A stretch of 64,000 nucleotides of DNA, from the NCBI RefSeq assembly GCF_000878195.1, contig NZ_JXST01000017.1:1-64000 (forward strand), read 5' to 3'. The stretch comes from Mycolicibacterium llatzerense (GTDB taxonomy: Bacteria; Actinomycetota; Actinomycetes; Mycobacteriales; Mycobacteriaceae). Below are positions 46,154 to 57,511 of this stretch, piece by piece. The notes under the pieces are model-generated. The model worked only from the letters and a program-made list of their open reading frames with translations. It did not search any database and was not told the DNA's origin. A program made the position numbers and the translations under genes. Position 1 is the first letter of the stretch. Every line of letters begins with the position of its first letter.

Positions 46154-47572
46154 CTAGTGGTCTTCCTCCCCGATCCGGTGCACGTGGATCAGGTTGGTCG
46201 AGCCTACTGTGCCCGGCGGCGCGCCCGCGACGATGACCACCAGGTCACCGCGCTTGTAGCGGTCCAGCTCCAGCAGCGCCTTGTCGACCTCCTGGATCAT
46301 GCCGTCGGTGCTGTCCATCTGCGGGACGATGAACGTCTCGGTCCCCCAGGTCAGCGCCAGCTGGCTGCGCACCTCCGGCAGGTCGGTGAACGCCAGCAGC
46401 GGCAGCGGGGTGTGCAGGCGGGACAGCCGGCGCACGGTGTCGCCGGACTGGGTGAACGCGACCAGCGCCTTGGCGTCCAGTCGCTCCCCGATGTCGCGGG
46501 CTGCGTAAGAGATGACGCCGCGTTTGGTGCGCGGCACGTGGGTCAACGGCGGCGCGTCCGTGGAGTTCGCTTCGACGGCTTTCACGATGCGCGCCATGGT
46601 CCGCACGGCCTCGAGCGCGTACTTGCCGACCGAGGTCTCACCGGAGAGCATCACGGCGTCGGCGCCGTCGAGAATCGCATTGGCGACGTCGGAGGCCTCG
46701 GCCCGGGTGGGCCGGGAGTTCTCGATCATCGACTCCAGCATCTGAGTGGCCACGATGACGGGCTTGGCGTTCTCCCTGGCCATCTGGATGGCGCGCTTCT
46801 GCACCAACGGCACTTCCTCGAGCGGCAGTTCGACGCCCAGGTCACCGCGCGCGACCATGACGGCGTCGAAGGCCAGCACGATGGCCTCGAGGTTGTCGAC
46901 GGCCTCGGGCTTCTCCAGCTTGGCGATCACCGGCACCCGGCGGCCCACCTCGTCCATCACCTCGTGCACGAGTTCGATGTCGGCCGGCGACCGGACGAAC
47001 GACAGCGCGATGAGGTCGACGCCGAGTTTCAGGGCGAACTTCAGGTCGGCGATGTCCTTCTCGGACAAGGCCGGCACGGACACGTTCATCCCGGGCAGGG
47101 ACAGGCCCTTGTTGTTGCTGACCCGCCCGCCTTCAGTGACGGTACAGACCACGTCATTGCCGTCGACCTCGGTGACCGTCAGTCCGATGTTGCCGTCATC
47201 GACGAGCAGGCGGTCGCCGGCGACGGCATCATTGGCGAGCTGCTTGTAGGTGGTCGACACGCGGTCGTGGGTGCCCTCGCACTCATCCACGGTGATCCGC
47301 ACCGTCTCGCCGGCGCGCCACTCGGTGGGTCCGTCAGCGAAGCGGCCGAGCCGAATCTTGGGGCCCTGCAGATCGGCCAGGATGCCGACCGCGCGGCCCG
47401 CGGCGTCGGAAGCCTGACGAACCCGCTTGTACGCCACCGCGTGGTCAGCGTGCTCGCCGTGACTGAAGTTCAGCCGCGCCACATCCATCCCAGCTTCCAC
47501 CAGCGCCCTGACGGTCTCATCGGTGGAGGTAGCCGGGCCCAGGGTACAGACGATCTTTCCGCGCCTATTCAC
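46154..47572 (-). CDS. pykA: Pyruvate kinase
   Basis: A 472-residue enzyme with RRGKIVCTLGPA at the N-terminus, the NFSHG nucleotide-binding segment, the catalytic lysine and metal-binding MVARGDLGVELPLEEVP, and a C-terminal allosteric domain (VISYAARDIGERLDAKALVAFTQSG). It converts phosphoenolpyruvate and ADP to pyruvate and ATP, the last step of glycolysis, as the homotetramer. It matches Rv1617 closely. The start is GTG at 47572. No operon partner other than tesB. Confidence 0.98.
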   Translation of the reverse strand: MNRRGKIVCTLGPATSTDETVRALVEAGMDVARLNFSHGEHADHAVAYKRVRQASDAAGRAVGILADLQGPKIRLGRFADGPTEWRAGETVRITVDECEGTHDRVSTTYKQLANDAVAGDRLLVDDGNIGLTVTEVDGNDVVCTVTEGGRVSNNKGLSLPGMNVSVPALSEKDIADLKFALKLGVDLIALSFVRSPADIELVHEVMDEVGRRVPVIAKLEKPEAVDNLEAIVLAFDAVMVARGDLGVELPLEEVPLVQKRAIQMARENAKPVIVATQMLESMIENSRPTRAEASDVANAILDGADAVMLSGETSVGKYALEAVRTMARIVKAVEANSTDAPPLTHVPRTKRGVISYAARDIGERLDAKALVAFTQSGDTVRRLSRLHTPLPLLAFTDLPEVRSQLALTWGTETFIVPQMDSTDGMIQEVDKALLELDRYKRGDLVVIVAGAPPGTVGSTNLIHVHRIGEEDH

Positions 47573-47680
47573 AGTGCATGAGCATAGTGGATCGATTCAG
47601 ATAACGGTCCGCCGGGAGCGCCGGCGGCACGTCAATATCAGTCGAACAGGGAGTTGCGACGTGGTGTCCGCGGCCGGCTG

Positions 47681-48076
47681 CTACGGCTGGCTGAACGTCG
47701 GCACCAGCGGGAATCCCGGCAGATTGCGGACCACCGTCCACACCACCATCGTCACCAGCGCGGTCACCAGCGGAGGCGCCACCGACAGCCGTCGTCGCCA
47801 GCACACGACCAGCCACGCCACCAGCAACGGCAATCCGACGAGCGCGAAGACGTTGTCGACCACCGCGGCCGAGAAGTCGCCGTGCAACACGTCGTGGGTC
47901 ATGCGCAGCCCGCCGCACAGCGGACAGTTCCATCCGGTGAGCGCTTTGAACGGGCACGGGGGAAATCCGAATCCGGGCCGGTGCGGATCGGCCAGGCCGA
48001 CGTACGTCAGCGCGGCCAGCGTCACGCCCCCGGTGCCGGCGACCGCCGCCACGCGCGCGACCCTGCCTGACGTCAT
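47681..48076 (-). CDS. DUF2752 membrane protein (Rv1616-like)
   Basis: A 131-residue protein with three helices and the DUF2752 signature CPFKALTGWNCPLCGGLRMTHDVLHGD (about residues 42-68), in which a CxxCG and Cys-rich loop may bind metal. The position next to pykA is that of Rv1616 (132 residues). The gap to pykA is 108 bp. The function is unknown. Confidence 0.9.
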   Translation of the reverse strand: MTSGRVARVAAVAGTGGVTLAALTYVGLADPHRPGFGFPPCPFKALTGWNCPLCGGLRMTHDVLHGDFSAAVVDNVFALVGLPLLVAWLVVCWRRRLSVAPPLVTALVTMVVWTVVRNLPGFPLVPTFSQP

Positions 48077-48189
48077 CAGTCCATGATGCCCGGCCCGAAC
48101 ACTGATCGCCGATTTACGCCGTTCGGCTGATGCTCTGCGAGTCCCCGCAACGGACAGTGGACGGACCGACCAGGAGGGAGGGGTGGCGC

Positions 48190-49344
48190 ATGGCCACCAA
48201 GACCGGATTTCGCGTCGGCACGTCGGATGTCATCCTGGCGGCCCGTCCCACCGTCGACGCCTTGACCCGAGCCAACTACCTCGGCGCGGTCGCAACCGGC
48301 GTCGACTCGTTCTGGGTACCCGACCACCTCAACCAACTCTTCCCCCGCTCGCTGTGGCAGCCGAAATACTGCGGCGTCACCAAGCTGATCCCGACGTTGG
48401 ACGCCAGCTTGGAGCCGTGGACCATGTTGGGGCACATCGCCGCCCGCAATCGAGTCGGTCGACTGCGGCTCGGCGTGGGCGTGACCGACACCGGCCGGCG
48501 GAACCCCGCCGTCACCGCCCAAGCTGCCGCGACGCTGCACCTGCTCACCCGTGGGCGGGCAATCCTGGGCATCGGACCCGGAGAACGGGAAGGCAACGAA
48601 CCGTACGGGGTGGACTGGTCAAAGCCGGTCGCCCGCTTCGAGGAAGCAATGGCCACAATCCGCGCGCTCTGGGATTCGGGCGGCGAACTGGTCAACCGCG
48701 ACTCGCCGTATTTCCCTTTGCGCAACGCGGTATTCGAGCTACCGCCCTACCGTGGAAAGTGGCCCGAGATCTGGATCGCGGCCCATGGTCAACGCATGCT
48801 TCGCGCCGCTGGACGCTACGGTGACGCCTACTTTCCGGCATTCCCACACCGACCGAAGGACTATGCCCAGCGGCTGGAAGTCATTCGGACCGCAGCGTCA
48901 GACGCCGGGCGCGACCCCCTGACCGTCCTCCCTGCCGTCCTGCTGTTCGTGGTGACCGGCCGCAACAGGGACGACGTCGACGAGGCACTGGAATCAGAGA
49001 TGCTCAAAACGTTCGCCCTCAACGCCAGCGATGAGGTGTTTGCCCGCCACGGTGCCGAACATCCCCTTGGGTCGGGCTTCTCCGGCGCGCAGGACATCCT
49101 GCCGCATGGCATTGACGAAGAAACGGCGCTATCCCACGTTGCCGCGGTCCCGCCGTCGCTGATGCGAGAAATTTTCCTCAATGGCACCCCGCACGAGGTC
49201 ATCGAGCAGGCGGCGCAGTGGCGTGACTGCGGCGTCCGCTACCTGGTGGTGGCCCACGTCAGCTTCATGCAGCGCAGCCTGCGGAAAGGCCTGATCTCAA
49301 TCCAGCCGTACAACCAGATCATCCGAGGACTCAAGAAGCTCTGA
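48190..49344 (+). CDS. F420-dependent LLM reductase, phthiodiolone ketoreductase-like
   Basis: A 384-residue luciferase-like protein. It is strikingly like Rv2951c, the F420-dependent phthiodiolone ketoreductase: [39 protein letters not shown]...ERE, and [18 protein letters not shown] proteins of this type bind coenzyme F420 in a TIM barrel and reduce or oxidise lipid or small-molecule substrates. No polyketide synthase is near, so the substrate is open. The ATG at 48190 has an AGGAGGGAGG site. It is alone on its strand, divergent from DUF2752, followed by a hairpin. Confidence 0.9.
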   Translation: MATKTGFRVGTSDVILAARPTVDALTRANYLGAVATGVDSFWVPDHLNQLFPRSLWQPKYCGVTKLIPTLDASLEPWTMLGHIAARNRVGRLRLGVGVTDTGRRNPAVTAQAAATLHLLTRGRAILGIGPGEREGNEPYGVDWSKPVARFEEAMATIRALWDSGGELVNRDSPYFPLRNAVFELPPYRGKWPEIWIAAHGQRMLRAAGRYGDAYFPAFPHRPKDYAQRLEVIRTAASDAGRDPLTVLPAVLLFVVTGRNRDDVDEALESEMLKTFALNASDEVFARHGAEHPLGSGFSGAQDILPHGIDEETALSHVAAVPPSLMREIFLNGTPHEVIEQAAQWRDCGVRYLVVAHVSFMQRSLRKGLISIQPYNQIIRGLKKL

Positions 49345-49352
49345 TGGCGAGC

Positions 49353-49383
49353 GGACGTCGGTGACCCCTCGACACCGACGTTC
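49353..49383. terminator. Terminator of the F420-reductase gene
   Basis: An 11-bp stem (49353-49363 with 49373-49383, one G.T) with a 9-base loop begins nine bases after the reductase TGA. It lies between two convergent genes and may serve both. Confidence 0.7.
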
Positions 49384-49442
49384 GCCGCGAACCAGCGACA
49401 ATATTGCCGTATTGTAATGGTTCGGGCAAACGCAGTGTGGGC

Positions 49443-50063
49443 TTATTGGCGCAACTGACCGTGCCGGATCAACTCATTCACCGAGTGTTCCCACCTGGCC
49501 AGTTCCGGGTCAGAGGTGAACGACGCGGGCAGATGCCGGTCCAGGTGCCGGCGCAAGACGATCGAGCCCAGTGTCAGGATCAATGGGTTCAGTCCGGCCC
49601 AGACCGGATCGAGGCCGTCCACCGCATCGCCGGACTCGACCATGCGCTCCCACCGCTCGATGCCACTGCGGGCCATGGCATCGAATAGCGCTATGCCACT
49701 GGGGGTTTCAGAGGCCACCGCCCTGCCGAGATAGTCCATGACCACCAGGTGCTCGGTGAGCAGACAGTGCACCGCCCTGCCGATCGCTTCCACCGAATCG
49801 GGACCCGGGCTCTTCAAAGCGGCGAACATGGTGCTGCTGATGAGGTTCATGGCCACGCCATCGACGGCTTTGATCAACCCGTCCTTGGTGCCGAAATGGT
49901 GCTGCACCAGCCCGACCGACACACCGGCGGTATCGGCCACCATCTGCAGCGTCGCATCCGACGTGCCCCGCTGCGCAAACACCTGCAGCGCAGCATTGAG
50001 GATGCGGTCCTGCCGAGACTGCTGCAGCTGCGCTCCGTCGGCTATGTCATCCACAGGGGACAT
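49443..50063 (-). CDS. TetR-family regulator
   Basis: A 206-residue regulator with an N-terminal helix-turn-helix (ATLQMVADTAGVSVGLVQHHFGTKDGLI, about 37-64) and a helical ligand domain ending ELIRHGQLRQ. It is convergent to the F420 reductase, so it does not read as its direct divergent partner. Its own upstream region (50064-50242) is 179 bp and shows no clear long palindrome. Target unknown. Confidence 0.9.
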   Translation of the reverse strand: MSPVDDIADGAQLQQSRQDRILNAALQVFAQRGTSDATLQMVADTAGVSVGLVQHHFGTKDGLIKAVDGVAMNLISSTMFAALKSPGPDSVEAIGRAVHCLLTEHLVVMDYLGRAVASETPSGIALFDAMARSGIERWERMVESGDAVDGLDPVWAGLNPLILTLGSIVLRRHLDRHLPASFTSDPELARWEHSVNELIRHGQLRQ

Positions 50064-50242
50064 CCAACCACCGCAAACACGAAAATGACCGGTGAGTCAG
50101 GAACATACCGATCGCATGAATGTCCAGCTTGCGCGCACTTTCGCAGCGGTAATAATGTGAGGCCCCCGTTGACCCTGCACCTACGGCGTCCGGCACTCGC
50201 ACTTTCGCGCCCACACTTCAGGACCAACGACGAGGGCTGGCC

Positions 50243-51913
50243 TCAGCCCTGACGACGCCACCAACGACGACGAGGCGCCGGCGGCTCCCACACGGGAACC
50301 CCAACTGGCTCAACCTTTTCGGTGGCTGCCACCTTCGGCTCAGCTTCTTCGACCGGCTCATCGGCCGGTTCATCGTCGGAATCGGCTTCTTCGGCAGCCT
50401 CGTCGGCGACTTCTTCGGACTCATCTGCGCCGTCTTCGCCGTCGGCGTCAGCTTCGGGCTCTTCGTCGGCGGCAGGTTCGTCGGCGGAATCGGCTTCTTC
50501 GGCAGCCTCGTCGGCGTCCTCGTCGGCGTCCTCGCCGGAATCCTCAGCCGTTTCAGCCTCGACAGCTTCATCCTCCGCTACAACGTCCTCCGCGACCGCA
50601 GCGTCTTCGCTCTCGACCGCGTCAGAGTCGTCGGATTCTGCTGCCTCCGCCTCGGGATCCACTACCCCGGTCTCGTCGGCGGCTTCGTCCTCGTCGGCGG
50701 CCAGCTCTTCGGCCTCAGTGTCGGATTCGTCCTCGTCCTCGACCTCGTCGGCATCGACTGGCTTCTCGACGGATTCGTCGACAGATTCCTCTACGGCTGC
50801 CTCGGCGTCGGCTGCGTCCTCGTCGACCGCGTCTTCGGCTTCGTCAGCCGACTCCTCCGCGTCGACGGCCTGCTCTGCGAGAGCCACGGTTTCGTCGGGT
50901 TGGGTCTCGACGGCGTCGGCCTCGTCGGCGACTTCCTCGGCGTCGTCCTCGCCACCGACAGCAGCACCGGCCGCAACAGCCACCGGCACGGCCAACAATG
51001 CGCCCTCGGCCTCGACGTCGGCCTCAGCCTCGGCTTCGTCGGCATGACGGCCACCGAGCGTCGCCGGATCCTCACGGCCCCGCGGCGCCACCATCATGTA
51101 GACCACCGCACCGATGAACACGAACGTCGAGGTGAACGAGTTGACCCGGATACCGGCGATCAGCGTGGCGGTGTCGCTGCGCATCAACTCGACGCCGAAG
51201 CGGCCGACGCAGTAGGCGGCGACGTACAACGCGAACAGTCGGCCATGGCCCAACTTGAAGCGGCGATCAGCCCAGAGCAGCAAGAACAAAACCAGGAGGT
51301 TCCACAGCAATTCGTAGAGGAACGTCGGGTGCACGACGTCGTAGACCTGCCCGGTCGAAACCCCGTTGAGCAGGTGCGGATTGACCACACCGGAGCCATC
51401 GCTGCGCTGGAAGATCTGCAGACCCCACGGCAGATCGGTCGGCCGGCCGTAGAGCTCCTGGTTGAAGTAGTTGCCCAAGCGGCCGATGGCCTGGGCCAGG
51501 ATCACCCCGGGCGCGACGGCATCGCCGAACGCGGGCAACGGAATTCCGTGCCGGCGGCAGCCGATCCACGCGCCGACGCCGCCGAGTGCGACCGCACCCC
51601 AGATGCCCAGACCGCCGTCCCAGATTCGGACGGCACCGGCGATGCCCGCGCCGCCCTCGGCGAAGTAGGTACGCCAATCGGTCATCAAGTGGTACAGGCG
51701 ACCACCGACGAGACCGAACGGCACCGTCCACAGCGCGATGTCGTAGATGACGCCCTGTTCACCGCCGCGCGCGACCCACCGGCGATCGCCGATGATCAGC
51801 GCCGCGATGATGCCGGTGATGATGCAGAGCGCATACGCCCGGATCGGTACCGGCCCCAAGTGCCAGACGCCCTGGGCCGGACTCGGGATGTATGCCAGCA
51901 ACGATGTGGTCAC
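50243..51913 (-). CDS. lgt: Prolipoprotein diacylglyceryl transferase with long acidic tail
   Basis: A 556-residue protein. Residues 1-285 are Lgt, a seven-helix membrane enzyme that moves diacylglycerol from phosphatidylglycerol to the lipobox cysteine of prolipoproteins. The Lgt signature [16 protein letters not shown] is at 144-159, with YELLWN and [13 protein letters not shown] later. Residues about 290-535 are an extremely acidic Glu/Asp/Ala-rich low-complexity tail, then [19 protein letters not shown]. Mycobacterial Lgt often has such a tail but this one is long. It overlaps the end of trpA (GTGA). Confidence 0.95.
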   Translation of the reverse strand: MTTSLLAYIPSPAQGVWHLGPVPIRAYALCIITGIIAALIIGDRRWVARGGEQGVIYDIALWTVPFGLVGGRLYHLMTDWRTYFAEGGAGIAGAVRIWDGGLGIWGAVALGGVGAWIGCRRHGIPLPAFGDAVAPGVILAQAIGRLGNYFNQELYGRPTDLPWGLQIFQRSDGSGVVNPHLLNGVSTGQVYDVVHPTFLYELLWNLLVLFLLLWADRRFKLGHGRLFALYVAAYCVGRFGVELMRSDTATLIAGIRVNSFTSTFVFIGAVVYMMVAPRGREDPATLGGRHADEAEAEADVEAEGALLAVPVAVAAGAAVGGEDDAEEVADEADAVETQPDETVALAEQAVDAEESADEAEDAVDEDAADAEAAVEESVDESVEKPVDADEVEDEDESDTEAEELAADEDEAADETGVVDPEAEAAESDDSDAVESEDAAVAEDVVAEDEAVEAETAEDSGEDADEDADEAAEEADSADEPAADEEPEADADGEDGADESEEVADEAAEEADSDDEPADEPVEEAEPKVAATEKVEPVGVPVWEPPAPRRRWWRRQG

Positions 51914-52701
51914 GCGGGAACTTTCTGTCGCACTCCGTGGGCCAGTTCTTCGGACAACGCTCGGACCGCGGGTATGCCGCCGTCACCGAGCGCCGACACG
52001 AGCGCCGAGCCGACGATGACGCCGTCGGCGTAGGCCGCGATCTCGGCGGCCTGTTCCCTCGAACGCACGCCGAGGCCGACACCCACCGGGATGTCTGACA
52101 CGGCCCGCACGCGGGCCACCAATTCCGGCGCCATGTTCGATACCGCATCGCGCGCACCCGTCACGCCCATGGTCGACGCGGCGTACACGAACCCGCGCGA
52201 GGCGGCCGCCGTGGCAGCCAGCCGCTCGGGCGTGGACGACGGCGCCACCAGGAAGATGCGGTCCAGGTTGTGTGCGTCGGACACGCTGAACCACTCGTCG
52301 GCCTCGTCAGGAATGAGGTCGGGGGTGATCAGACCGAGGCCGCCGGCCGACGCCAGGTCGCGTGCGAAGGCGTCAACGCCCCAGCGCAGCACCGGATTCC
52401 AGTAGGTCATGACGACAGCGTGACCGCCGGCGTTGCTGATCGCCTCGACGGCCCGCAGCGCATCGCGGACCCGCACCCCGCCTTGCAGAGCGGTGTTGGT
52501 GGCGGCCGCGATAACCGGCCCGTCCATCCCGGGATCGGAGTACGCAACACCGACTTCGATGATGTCGCAACCGGATTCGGTCATGGCCACCATCGCGTCG
52601 ATCGAGGTCTGCACGTCCGGGTAGCCGGTCGGCAGGTACCCGATCAGTGCCGAACGCCCTTCGGCCCGGCACGATTCGAACAGTCCAGCCAGTCGGCTCA
52701 T
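51910..52701 (-). CDS. trpA: Tryptophan synthase alpha subunit
   Basis: A 263-residue TIM-barrel enzyme. The catalytic residues are E49 and D60 in [14 protein letters not shown]. It cleaves indole-3-glycerol phosphate to indole and glyceraldehyde 3-phosphate, passing indole to TrpB through a tunnel. It overlaps trpB (ATGA) before it and lgt (GTGA) after it, so the genes are translationally coupled. It matches Rv1613. Confidence 0.97.
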   Translation of the reverse strand: MSRLAGLFESCRAEGRSALIGYLPTGYPDVQTSIDAMVAMTESGCDIIEVGVAYSDPGMDGPVIAAATNTALQGGVRVRDALRAVEAISNAGGHAVVMTYWNPVLRWGVDAFARDLASAGGLGLITPDLIPDEADEWFSVSDAHNLDRIFLVAPSSTPERLAATAAASRGFVYAASTMGVTGARDAVSNMAPELVARVRAVSDIPVGVGLGVRSREQAAEIAAYADGVIVGSALVSALGDGGIPAVRALSEELAHGVRQKVPA

Positions 52702-53969
52702 GACGCTTCCCCAGTCTCGCCGTCCAGTAGCCCGAACCACTTCGCCGCCGTCTCGACGTCCTTGTCGCCGCGGCCGGACAGGTTCACCACGATCACTGAA
52801 CCCGGACCCAGTTCGCTACCAAGTTTCAAAGCACCCGCCACCGCGTGCGCCGACTCGATCGCCGGGATGATGCCCTCGGTGCGGCACAACAAGCCGAACG
52901 CTTCCATGGCCTCGGTATCGGTCACCGGCCGGTATTCGGCGCGACCGGTGTCCTTGAGGTAGGCGTGCTCGGGGCCGACGCCCGGGTAGTCCAAACCGGC
53001 TGAGATGGAATGCGATTCGATCGTCTGGCCGTCCTCGTCCTGCAGCAGGTAGGAGAACGAACCCTGGAACGCACCCGGCGATCCGCCGGCGAAAGTGGCT
53101 GCGTGCCTTCCGGTTTCGACGCCGTCGCCGGCCGCTTCGAAACCGACCAGCCGCACGCCAGGGTCGTCGATGAAGGCGTGGAAGACGCCGATGGCGTTCG
53201 AGCCACCGCCGACGCACGCGGTCACCGCGTCGGGCAGCCGGCCGGCCTGCTCCTGAATCTGGACACGCGCCTCCATACCGATGACGCGCTGGAAGTCGCG
53301 CACCATGACAGGGAACGGATGCGGTCCCGCCGCGGTGCCGAAACAGTAGTAGGTGTCGTCCGCGTTGGTGACCCAGTCACGGAAGGCTTCGTTGATGGCG
53401 TCCTTGAGGGTCGCCGAGCCTGCCTCGACCGACACCACGGTGCCGCCGAGCAGCCGCATCCGGGCCACGTTCAGCGCCTGCCGGGCGGTGTCGACCGCAC
53501 CCATGTAGACGACGCATTCGAGGCCGAGCAGCGCGCAGGCCGTCGCGGTCGCGACGCCGTGCTGGCCGGCGCCGGTCTCGGCGATCACGCGGGTCTTGCC
53601 CATGCGTTTGGCCAGCAGCGCCTGTCCGAGCACGTTGTTGATCTTGTGAGAACCGGTGTGGTTCAGGTCTTCTCGTTTGAGGAACAGCCGCGCACCGCCG
53701 GCGTGGTCGGACAGCCGGGTCGCTTCGTACAGCGGCGACGGCCGGCCGGTGTAGTGCTGCTGCAGCCGGTCGAGTTCGTCGAGGAAGGTCTGGTCGGTGC
53801 GGACCTTGTCGTAGGCCGCGGTGACTTCTTCGATGACCGCCATCAGCGCCTCGGGCACCAGACGCCCGCCATAGGCACCGAAGTGCCCTTTGGCGTCCGG
53901 GTCGTGGCTTGTGGCTTCGGCGACCGCGGCGCTCATCCGCGGCAATTCAGTACCAGTGCGATCAGACAT
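52698..53969 (-). CDS. trpB: Tryptophan synthase beta subunit
   Basis: A 423-residue PLP enzyme of fold type II. The PLP lysine is K109 in HTGSHKINN, and the phosphate loop [10 protein letters not shown] is near 250. It condenses indole with serine to make tryptophan. An N-terminal extension of about 28 residues precedes the usual start at GHFGAYGG. It follows trpC with a 36-bp gap and overlaps trpA. Confidence 0.97.
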   Translation of the reverse strand: MSDRTGTELPRMSAAVAEATSHDPDAKGHFGAYGGRLVPEALMAVIEEVTAAYDKVRTDQTFLDELDRLQQHYTGRPSPLYEATRLSDHAGGARLFLKREDLNHTGSHKINNVLGQALLAKRMGKTRVIAETGAGQHGVATATACALLGLECVVYMGAVDTARQALNVARMRLLGGTVVSVEAGSATLKDAINEAFRDWVTNADDTYYCFGTAAGPHPFPVMVRDFQRVIGMEARVQIQEQAGRLPDAVTACVGGGSNAIGVFHAFIDDPGVRLVGFEAAGDGVETGRHAATFAGGSPGAFQGSFSYLLQDEDGQTIESHSISAGLDYPGVGPEHAYLKDTGRAEYRPVTDTEAMEAFGLLCRTEGIIPAIESAHAVAGALKLGSELGPGSVIVVNLSGRGDKDVETAAKWFGLLDGETGEAS

Positions 53970-54005
53970 CAGAACTCAACTGCTCTTTGCGCAGGAGCCC
54001 ACAAT

Positions 54006-54824
54006 TCAGCGGGCTGGTTTCGGGCAGGACGGGTGCGTGCCGGCAGTCACCAGGTCTGCGACGGCACTACGGGGATCACCGCTGGTCACCAGGCCTTCAC
54101 CGACCAGGACTGCGTCGGCGCCGGCACCGGCGTAGGCCAGCAGATCGGCGGTGCCACGCACCCCCGACTCGGCGATCCGGATGACGTTGCTCGGCAGGCC
54201 GGGCGCGATGCGGGCAAAGCAGTCGCGGTCGACCTCGAGGGTCTTGAGGTCCCGGGCGTTGACGCCGATGACCTTGGCACCGGCCTGCAGGGCCCGGTCC
54301 GCTTCTTCTTCGGTGTGCACCTCGACCAGCGCCGTCATCCCGAGGGACTCGGTCCGGTCGATCATCGAGGTCAGCACCGACTGCTCCAGCGCGGCGACAA
54401 TCAGCAGCAGCATGTCAGCGCCGTGGGCCCGGGCCTCGTGAATCTGGTACGGGGTGACGATGAAGTCCTTGCGCAGCACCGGAATCGACACCGCGGCGCG
54501 CACGGCGTCCAGGTCGGCCAGCGAACCGCTGAAGCGACGCTCCTCGGTCAGCACGCTGATCACCCGGGCACCGCCGGACTCGTACGCCTTGGCCAGCTTG
54601 GCGGGATCGTCGATCTGCGCCAACGCACCCTTGCTGGGGCTGGCGCGCTTGACCTCGGCGATGACGCCGATGCCCGGCTCACGCAGCGCGGCGAGTGCAT
54701 CCTTGGCCGTCGGCGCCTTCTTGGCCCGCTCCTTGACCTCGGTCAGACTCAGCGCGGCTTCGCGGGCGGCAACATCAGCGCGAACTCCCTCGATGATGGA
54801 GTCGAGCACGGTCCCCGAAGTCAT
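54006..54824 (-). CDS. trpC: Indole-3-glycerol phosphate synthase
   Basis: A 272-residue TIM-barrel enzyme with the family motif [12 protein letters not shown] (about 56-67) and later VLRKDFIV and ESGVRG. It closes the indole ring from CdRP. Length equals that of M. tuberculosis TrpC. In mycobacteria it is a free-standing enzyme, with TrpF/PriA elsewhere. The start ATG is at 54824; 94 bp separate it from the next gene upstream. Confidence 0.97.
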   Translation of the reverse strand: MTSGTVLDSIIEGVRADVAAREAALSLTEVKERAKKAPTAKDALAALREPGIGVIAEVKRASPSKGALAQIDDPAKLAKAYESGGARVISVLTEERRFSGSLADLDAVRAAVSIPVLRKDFIVTPYQIHEARAHGADMLLLIVAALEQSVLTSMIDRTESLGMTALVEVHTEEEADRALQAGAKVIGVNARDLKTLEVDRDCFARIAPGLPSNVIRIAESGVRGTADLLAYAGAGADAVLVGEGLVTSGDPRSAVADLVTAGTHPSCPKPAR

Positions 54825-54918
54825 AACGCGTCGCCGTCCTTCCGTGCCGGTTCGGCAAGCCAGATGATCACCTCGAAGGGTAGTCGCCGGGGCGGCGCAG
54901 ACTGCCACCGGGCCACGC

Positions 54919-55521
54919 TCATTTGGTCCCCCCGTCGTTCTGGGTCGGGTCATGCCCCTCGTCGAGGGCATCCCAGATCATCCGTTCGGACATGCCGTCG
55001 GCAGCTTCTTCCTGCACCGCTTCGCGGCGCGCGCCCGGCGCGGCGTATTTCGAGGTGGCCGGGGCGGTCGCGCCGCGACCTGCCGAACGCATCAGCAGCA
55101 CCGCTCCGACCAGCGTCAATACGGCGGCTGCCAGCGTCACGCCCGCGCCCCAGTAGTGCCGCTGCGTCCCCACCAGGAACATGACCGCGATCTGCGCCAT
55201 GTCGGCGGCGCGCACCGAGATGTCGGTGACCGCCCACAGGCTGATGGCCAGGTATCCCATCCCGGCGCTCGCGACGGCGACCAGCAGCGCCAGCAGCCGC
55301 AGCGCCCAGCCCCGCACGGCCAGCGCCGCCACCGCGGCAGCGGCGGCCAGCAGCGCCAGCGGGATGAGGGCCGTCGACCAGGCCGAGCCGGACAGCGTCG
55401 TCGCCTTCGGCTGGCCGAGCCCGTCGAACGACGACACGTCGACCCAGGGCAGCCGGGAGGCGCCCCACAGCATCAGCGCGGCGACGAGCAGCAGCACCTG
55501 AGCGGTGCGGGTGGTCCTCAC
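54919..55521 (-). CDS. Trp-associated membrane protein, TIGR02234 family (Rv1610-like)
   Basis: A 200-residue protein with four helices (about 5-25, 48-68, 72-92, 120-145) and a cytoplasmic charged tail (from about 150). It belongs to a family found between trpE and trpC in actinobacteria and named after that position. Its GTG start overlaps the trpE stop (GTGA). Possibly it senses or transports tryptophan or an intermediate, but no function is known. Confidence 0.9.
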   Translation of the reverse strand: MRTTRTAQVLLLVAALMLWGASRLPWVDVSSFDGLGQPKATTLSGSAWSTALIPLALLAAAAAVAALAVRGWALRLLALLVAVASAGMGYLAISLWAVTDISVRAADMAQIAVMFLVGTQRHYWGAGVTLAAAVLTLVGAVLLMRSAGRGATAPATSKYAAPGARREAVQEEAADGMSERMIWDALDEGHDPTQNDGGTK

Positions 55522-57023
55522 GGCTCGCTCAGCGTCTCGGCGGCCGCGATGGCGGCCAGGACGGCCTTGGCCTTGTTGGACGACTCGTTGTATTCGTAGG
55601 GCCCGTTGGAGTCCGCCACGACGCCGCCACCGGCCTGCACGTAGGCGGTGCCGCCGCGCATCAGGGCGGTGCGGATCGCGATGGCGAAATCAGCGTTGCC
55701 GGCGAAGTCGAGGTACCCGAGCACGCCGCCGTACAGGCCACGTCGGGTCAACTCGACCTCTTCGATGAGCTCCATGGCCCGGACCTTCGGCGCCCCCGAC
55801 AGTGTTCCGGCCGGGAAGCACGCGGTGACGGCGTCGAGCGCGGTCTTGTCGTCGGCAAGGTGGCCGGTGACGGTGGAGACCAGGTGCATGACGTGGCTGT
55901 AGCGCTCGATGTGGCTGTAGTCCTCGACGCGAACGGTTCCCGGACGGCACACGCGGCCCAGATCGTTGCGGCCGAGATCGACCAGCATCAGGTGTTCGGA
56001 GCGTTCCTTGTCGTCGGCCAACAGCTCCTTTTCCAGCAGGATGTCGTCCTCCTCGGTGGCGCCGCGCCACCGCGTGCCGGCGATCGGGTGCGTGGTCGCC
56101 ACCCCGTCCTTCACCGTGACGAGTGCCTCCGGGCTGGAGCCGACGACCGAGAAGTCAAGTCCACCTTCGGCATTGGGCACGTTGAGCAGATACATGTACG
56201 GGCTCGGGTTGGTCACCCGCAGCACCCGGTAGACGTCGATCGGATCGGCGTCGGTGTCCAGCTCGAACCGCTGCGACGGCACCACCTGGAACGCTTCGCC
56301 GGCCTCGATGTCGCCGACCAGCTTCTCGACGATGGCCGTGTACTCCTCGACCGTGCGCTGCTGGCGCGGCTGCGGCTGCGGGCGGCTGAAGACGGCGATG
56401 CTCGAGGGCAGCGGCTCCCCCAGCGCCTTGGTCATGACATCGAGGCGGGCGACGGCATCGTCGTAGGCCCAGTCGACACGCTCGTCGGTGCCGTTCCAGT
56501 TGACCGCGTTGGCGATGAGCGTGATGGTGCCCTCGTGATGGTCGACGGCAGCGATGTCCGTGGCCAGCAGCAGCACCATGTCGGGCAGCTTGAGGTCGTC
56601 TTTCGCAAGTTCAGGGAGCCGCTCCAGCCGGCGCACCATGTCGTAGGCGAAGTACCCGACCAGCCCGCTCGACAACGGCGGCAGCCCCGGCACGGGTGCG
56701 GTCTGCAGCAGGGCCAGGGTGTCGCGCACCGCCTGCAGCGGATCACCGCCGCTGGGTGCGTCCTGCGGCGTGCTGCCGAGCCAGGCCGCTTCACCGTCCC
56801 GCACGGTCAGCGCCGACGGAGCACCCGCGCCGATGAATGACCATCGCGACCAGGACCGCCCGTTCTCCGCAGATTCCAGCAGGAACGTGCCTGGACGGTT
56901 GGCGGCCAGCTTGCGGTAGGCCGACAACGGGGTCTCGCTGTCGGCGAGAACCTTGCGGGTCACCGGTACCACTCGGTGCTCGGCGGCCAGGGCCCGGAAT
57001 TCCTCACGTGAGGTCGTCTTCAC
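55518..57023 (-). CDS. trpE: Anthranilate synthase component I
   Basis: A 501-residue enzyme with N-terminal Trp-feedback domain ([18 protein letters not shown] near residue 45) and C-terminal chorismate-binding domain ([32 protein letters not shown]). It makes anthranilate from chorismate with glutamine-derived ammonia from a TrpG encoded elsewhere. The GTG at 57023 has GGGAGG at good distance and matches the M. tuberculosis start. Only 32 bp separate it from the divergent bcp gene, so no leader-peptide attenuator fits here. Confidence 0.97.
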   Translation of the reverse strand: MKTTSREEFRALAAEHRVVPVTRKVLADSETPLSAYRKLAANRPGTFLLESAENGRSWSRWSFIGAGAPSALTVRDGEAAWLGSTPQDAPSGGDPLQAVRDTLALLQTAPVPGLPPLSSGLVGYFAYDMVRRLERLPELAKDDLKLPDMVLLLATDIAAVDHHEGTITLIANAVNWNGTDERVDWAYDDAVARLDVMTKALGEPLPSSIAVFSRPQPQPRQQRTVEEYTAIVEKLVGDIEAGEAFQVVPSQRFELDTDADPIDVYRVLRVTNPSPYMYLLNVPNAEGGLDFSVVGSSPEALVTVKDGVATTHPIAGTRWRGATEEDDILLEKELLADDKERSEHLMLVDLGRNDLGRVCRPGTVRVEDYSHIERYSHVMHLVSTVTGHLADDKTALDAVTACFPAGTLSGAPKVRAMELIEEVELTRRGLYGGVLGYLDFAGNADFAIAIRTALMRGGTAYVQAGGGVVADSNGPYEYNESSNKAKAVLAAIAAAETLSEP

Positions 57024-57055
57024 GCGGCAATCCTCCCAGAAGTAGCGTGGCACCT

Positions 57056-57511
57056 ATGAAACGTGGTGACCGGGTTGCCGAGTTCAATCTCCCCGACCAG
57101 ACCGGGACCGTCCGCAGCCTTTCCGAACTACTGGCCTCTGGGCCGATCGTGCTGTTCTTCTATCCGGCGGCGATGACGCCGGGCTGCACCATGGAGGCCT
57201 GCCACTTCCGCGACCTGGCCGCCGAGTTCGCGGCCGTCGGTGCGTCCCGGGTCGGGATCAGCATGGACGCGGTGGAAAAGCAGGACAAATTCGCCGAGAA
57301 GCACAGCTTCGACTACCCGCTGCTGTCGGACAGCGCCGGTGTGGTGGCCGAGGCATTCGGTGTGAAACGTGGTCTGCTCGGCAAGCTGATGCCGGTCAAG
57401 CGGACCACGTTCGTCATCGACACCGACCGCAGGGTGCTCGAGGTGATCGCGTCTGAGATCAGCATGGATTCCCATGCCGACAAGGCGCTCGAGGTGCTCA
57501 GGGCGCGTTAG
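57056..57511 (+). CDS. bcp: Peroxiredoxin of the bacterioferritin comigratory protein family
   Basis: A 151-residue thiol peroxidase of the AhpC/TSA, BCP type. The peroxidatic C44 and resolving C49 lie in [12 protein letters not shown], five residues apart as in atypical 2-Cys BCP enzymes. It reduces hydrogen and organic peroxides with thioredoxin or mycoredoxin. It corresponds to Rv1608c and is divergent from trpE with 32 bp between. The short untranslated region suggests a leaderless or near-leaderless mRNA. Its 3' end overlaps leuA convergently by 14 bases. Confidence 0.95.
   Translation: MKRGDRVAEFNLPDQTGTVRSLSELLASGPIVLFFYPAAMTPGCTMEACHFRDLAAEFAAVGASRVGISMDAVEKQDKFAEKHSFDYPLLSDSAGVVAEAFGVKRGLLGKLMPVKRTTFVIDTDRRVLEVIASEISMDSHADKALEVLRAR

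Noticed and set aside
50322..51047. A Ser/Ala-rich rightward open frame of 241 codons
   Set aside because: It is the complement of the GAA/GAC/GCC-rich acidic tail of lgt, not a separate serine-rich protein.
57024..57055. Search for a trp leader peptide before trpE
   Set aside because: Only 32 bp separate trpE from the divergent bcp start, with no short Trp-codon frame or hairpins on the trpE side.
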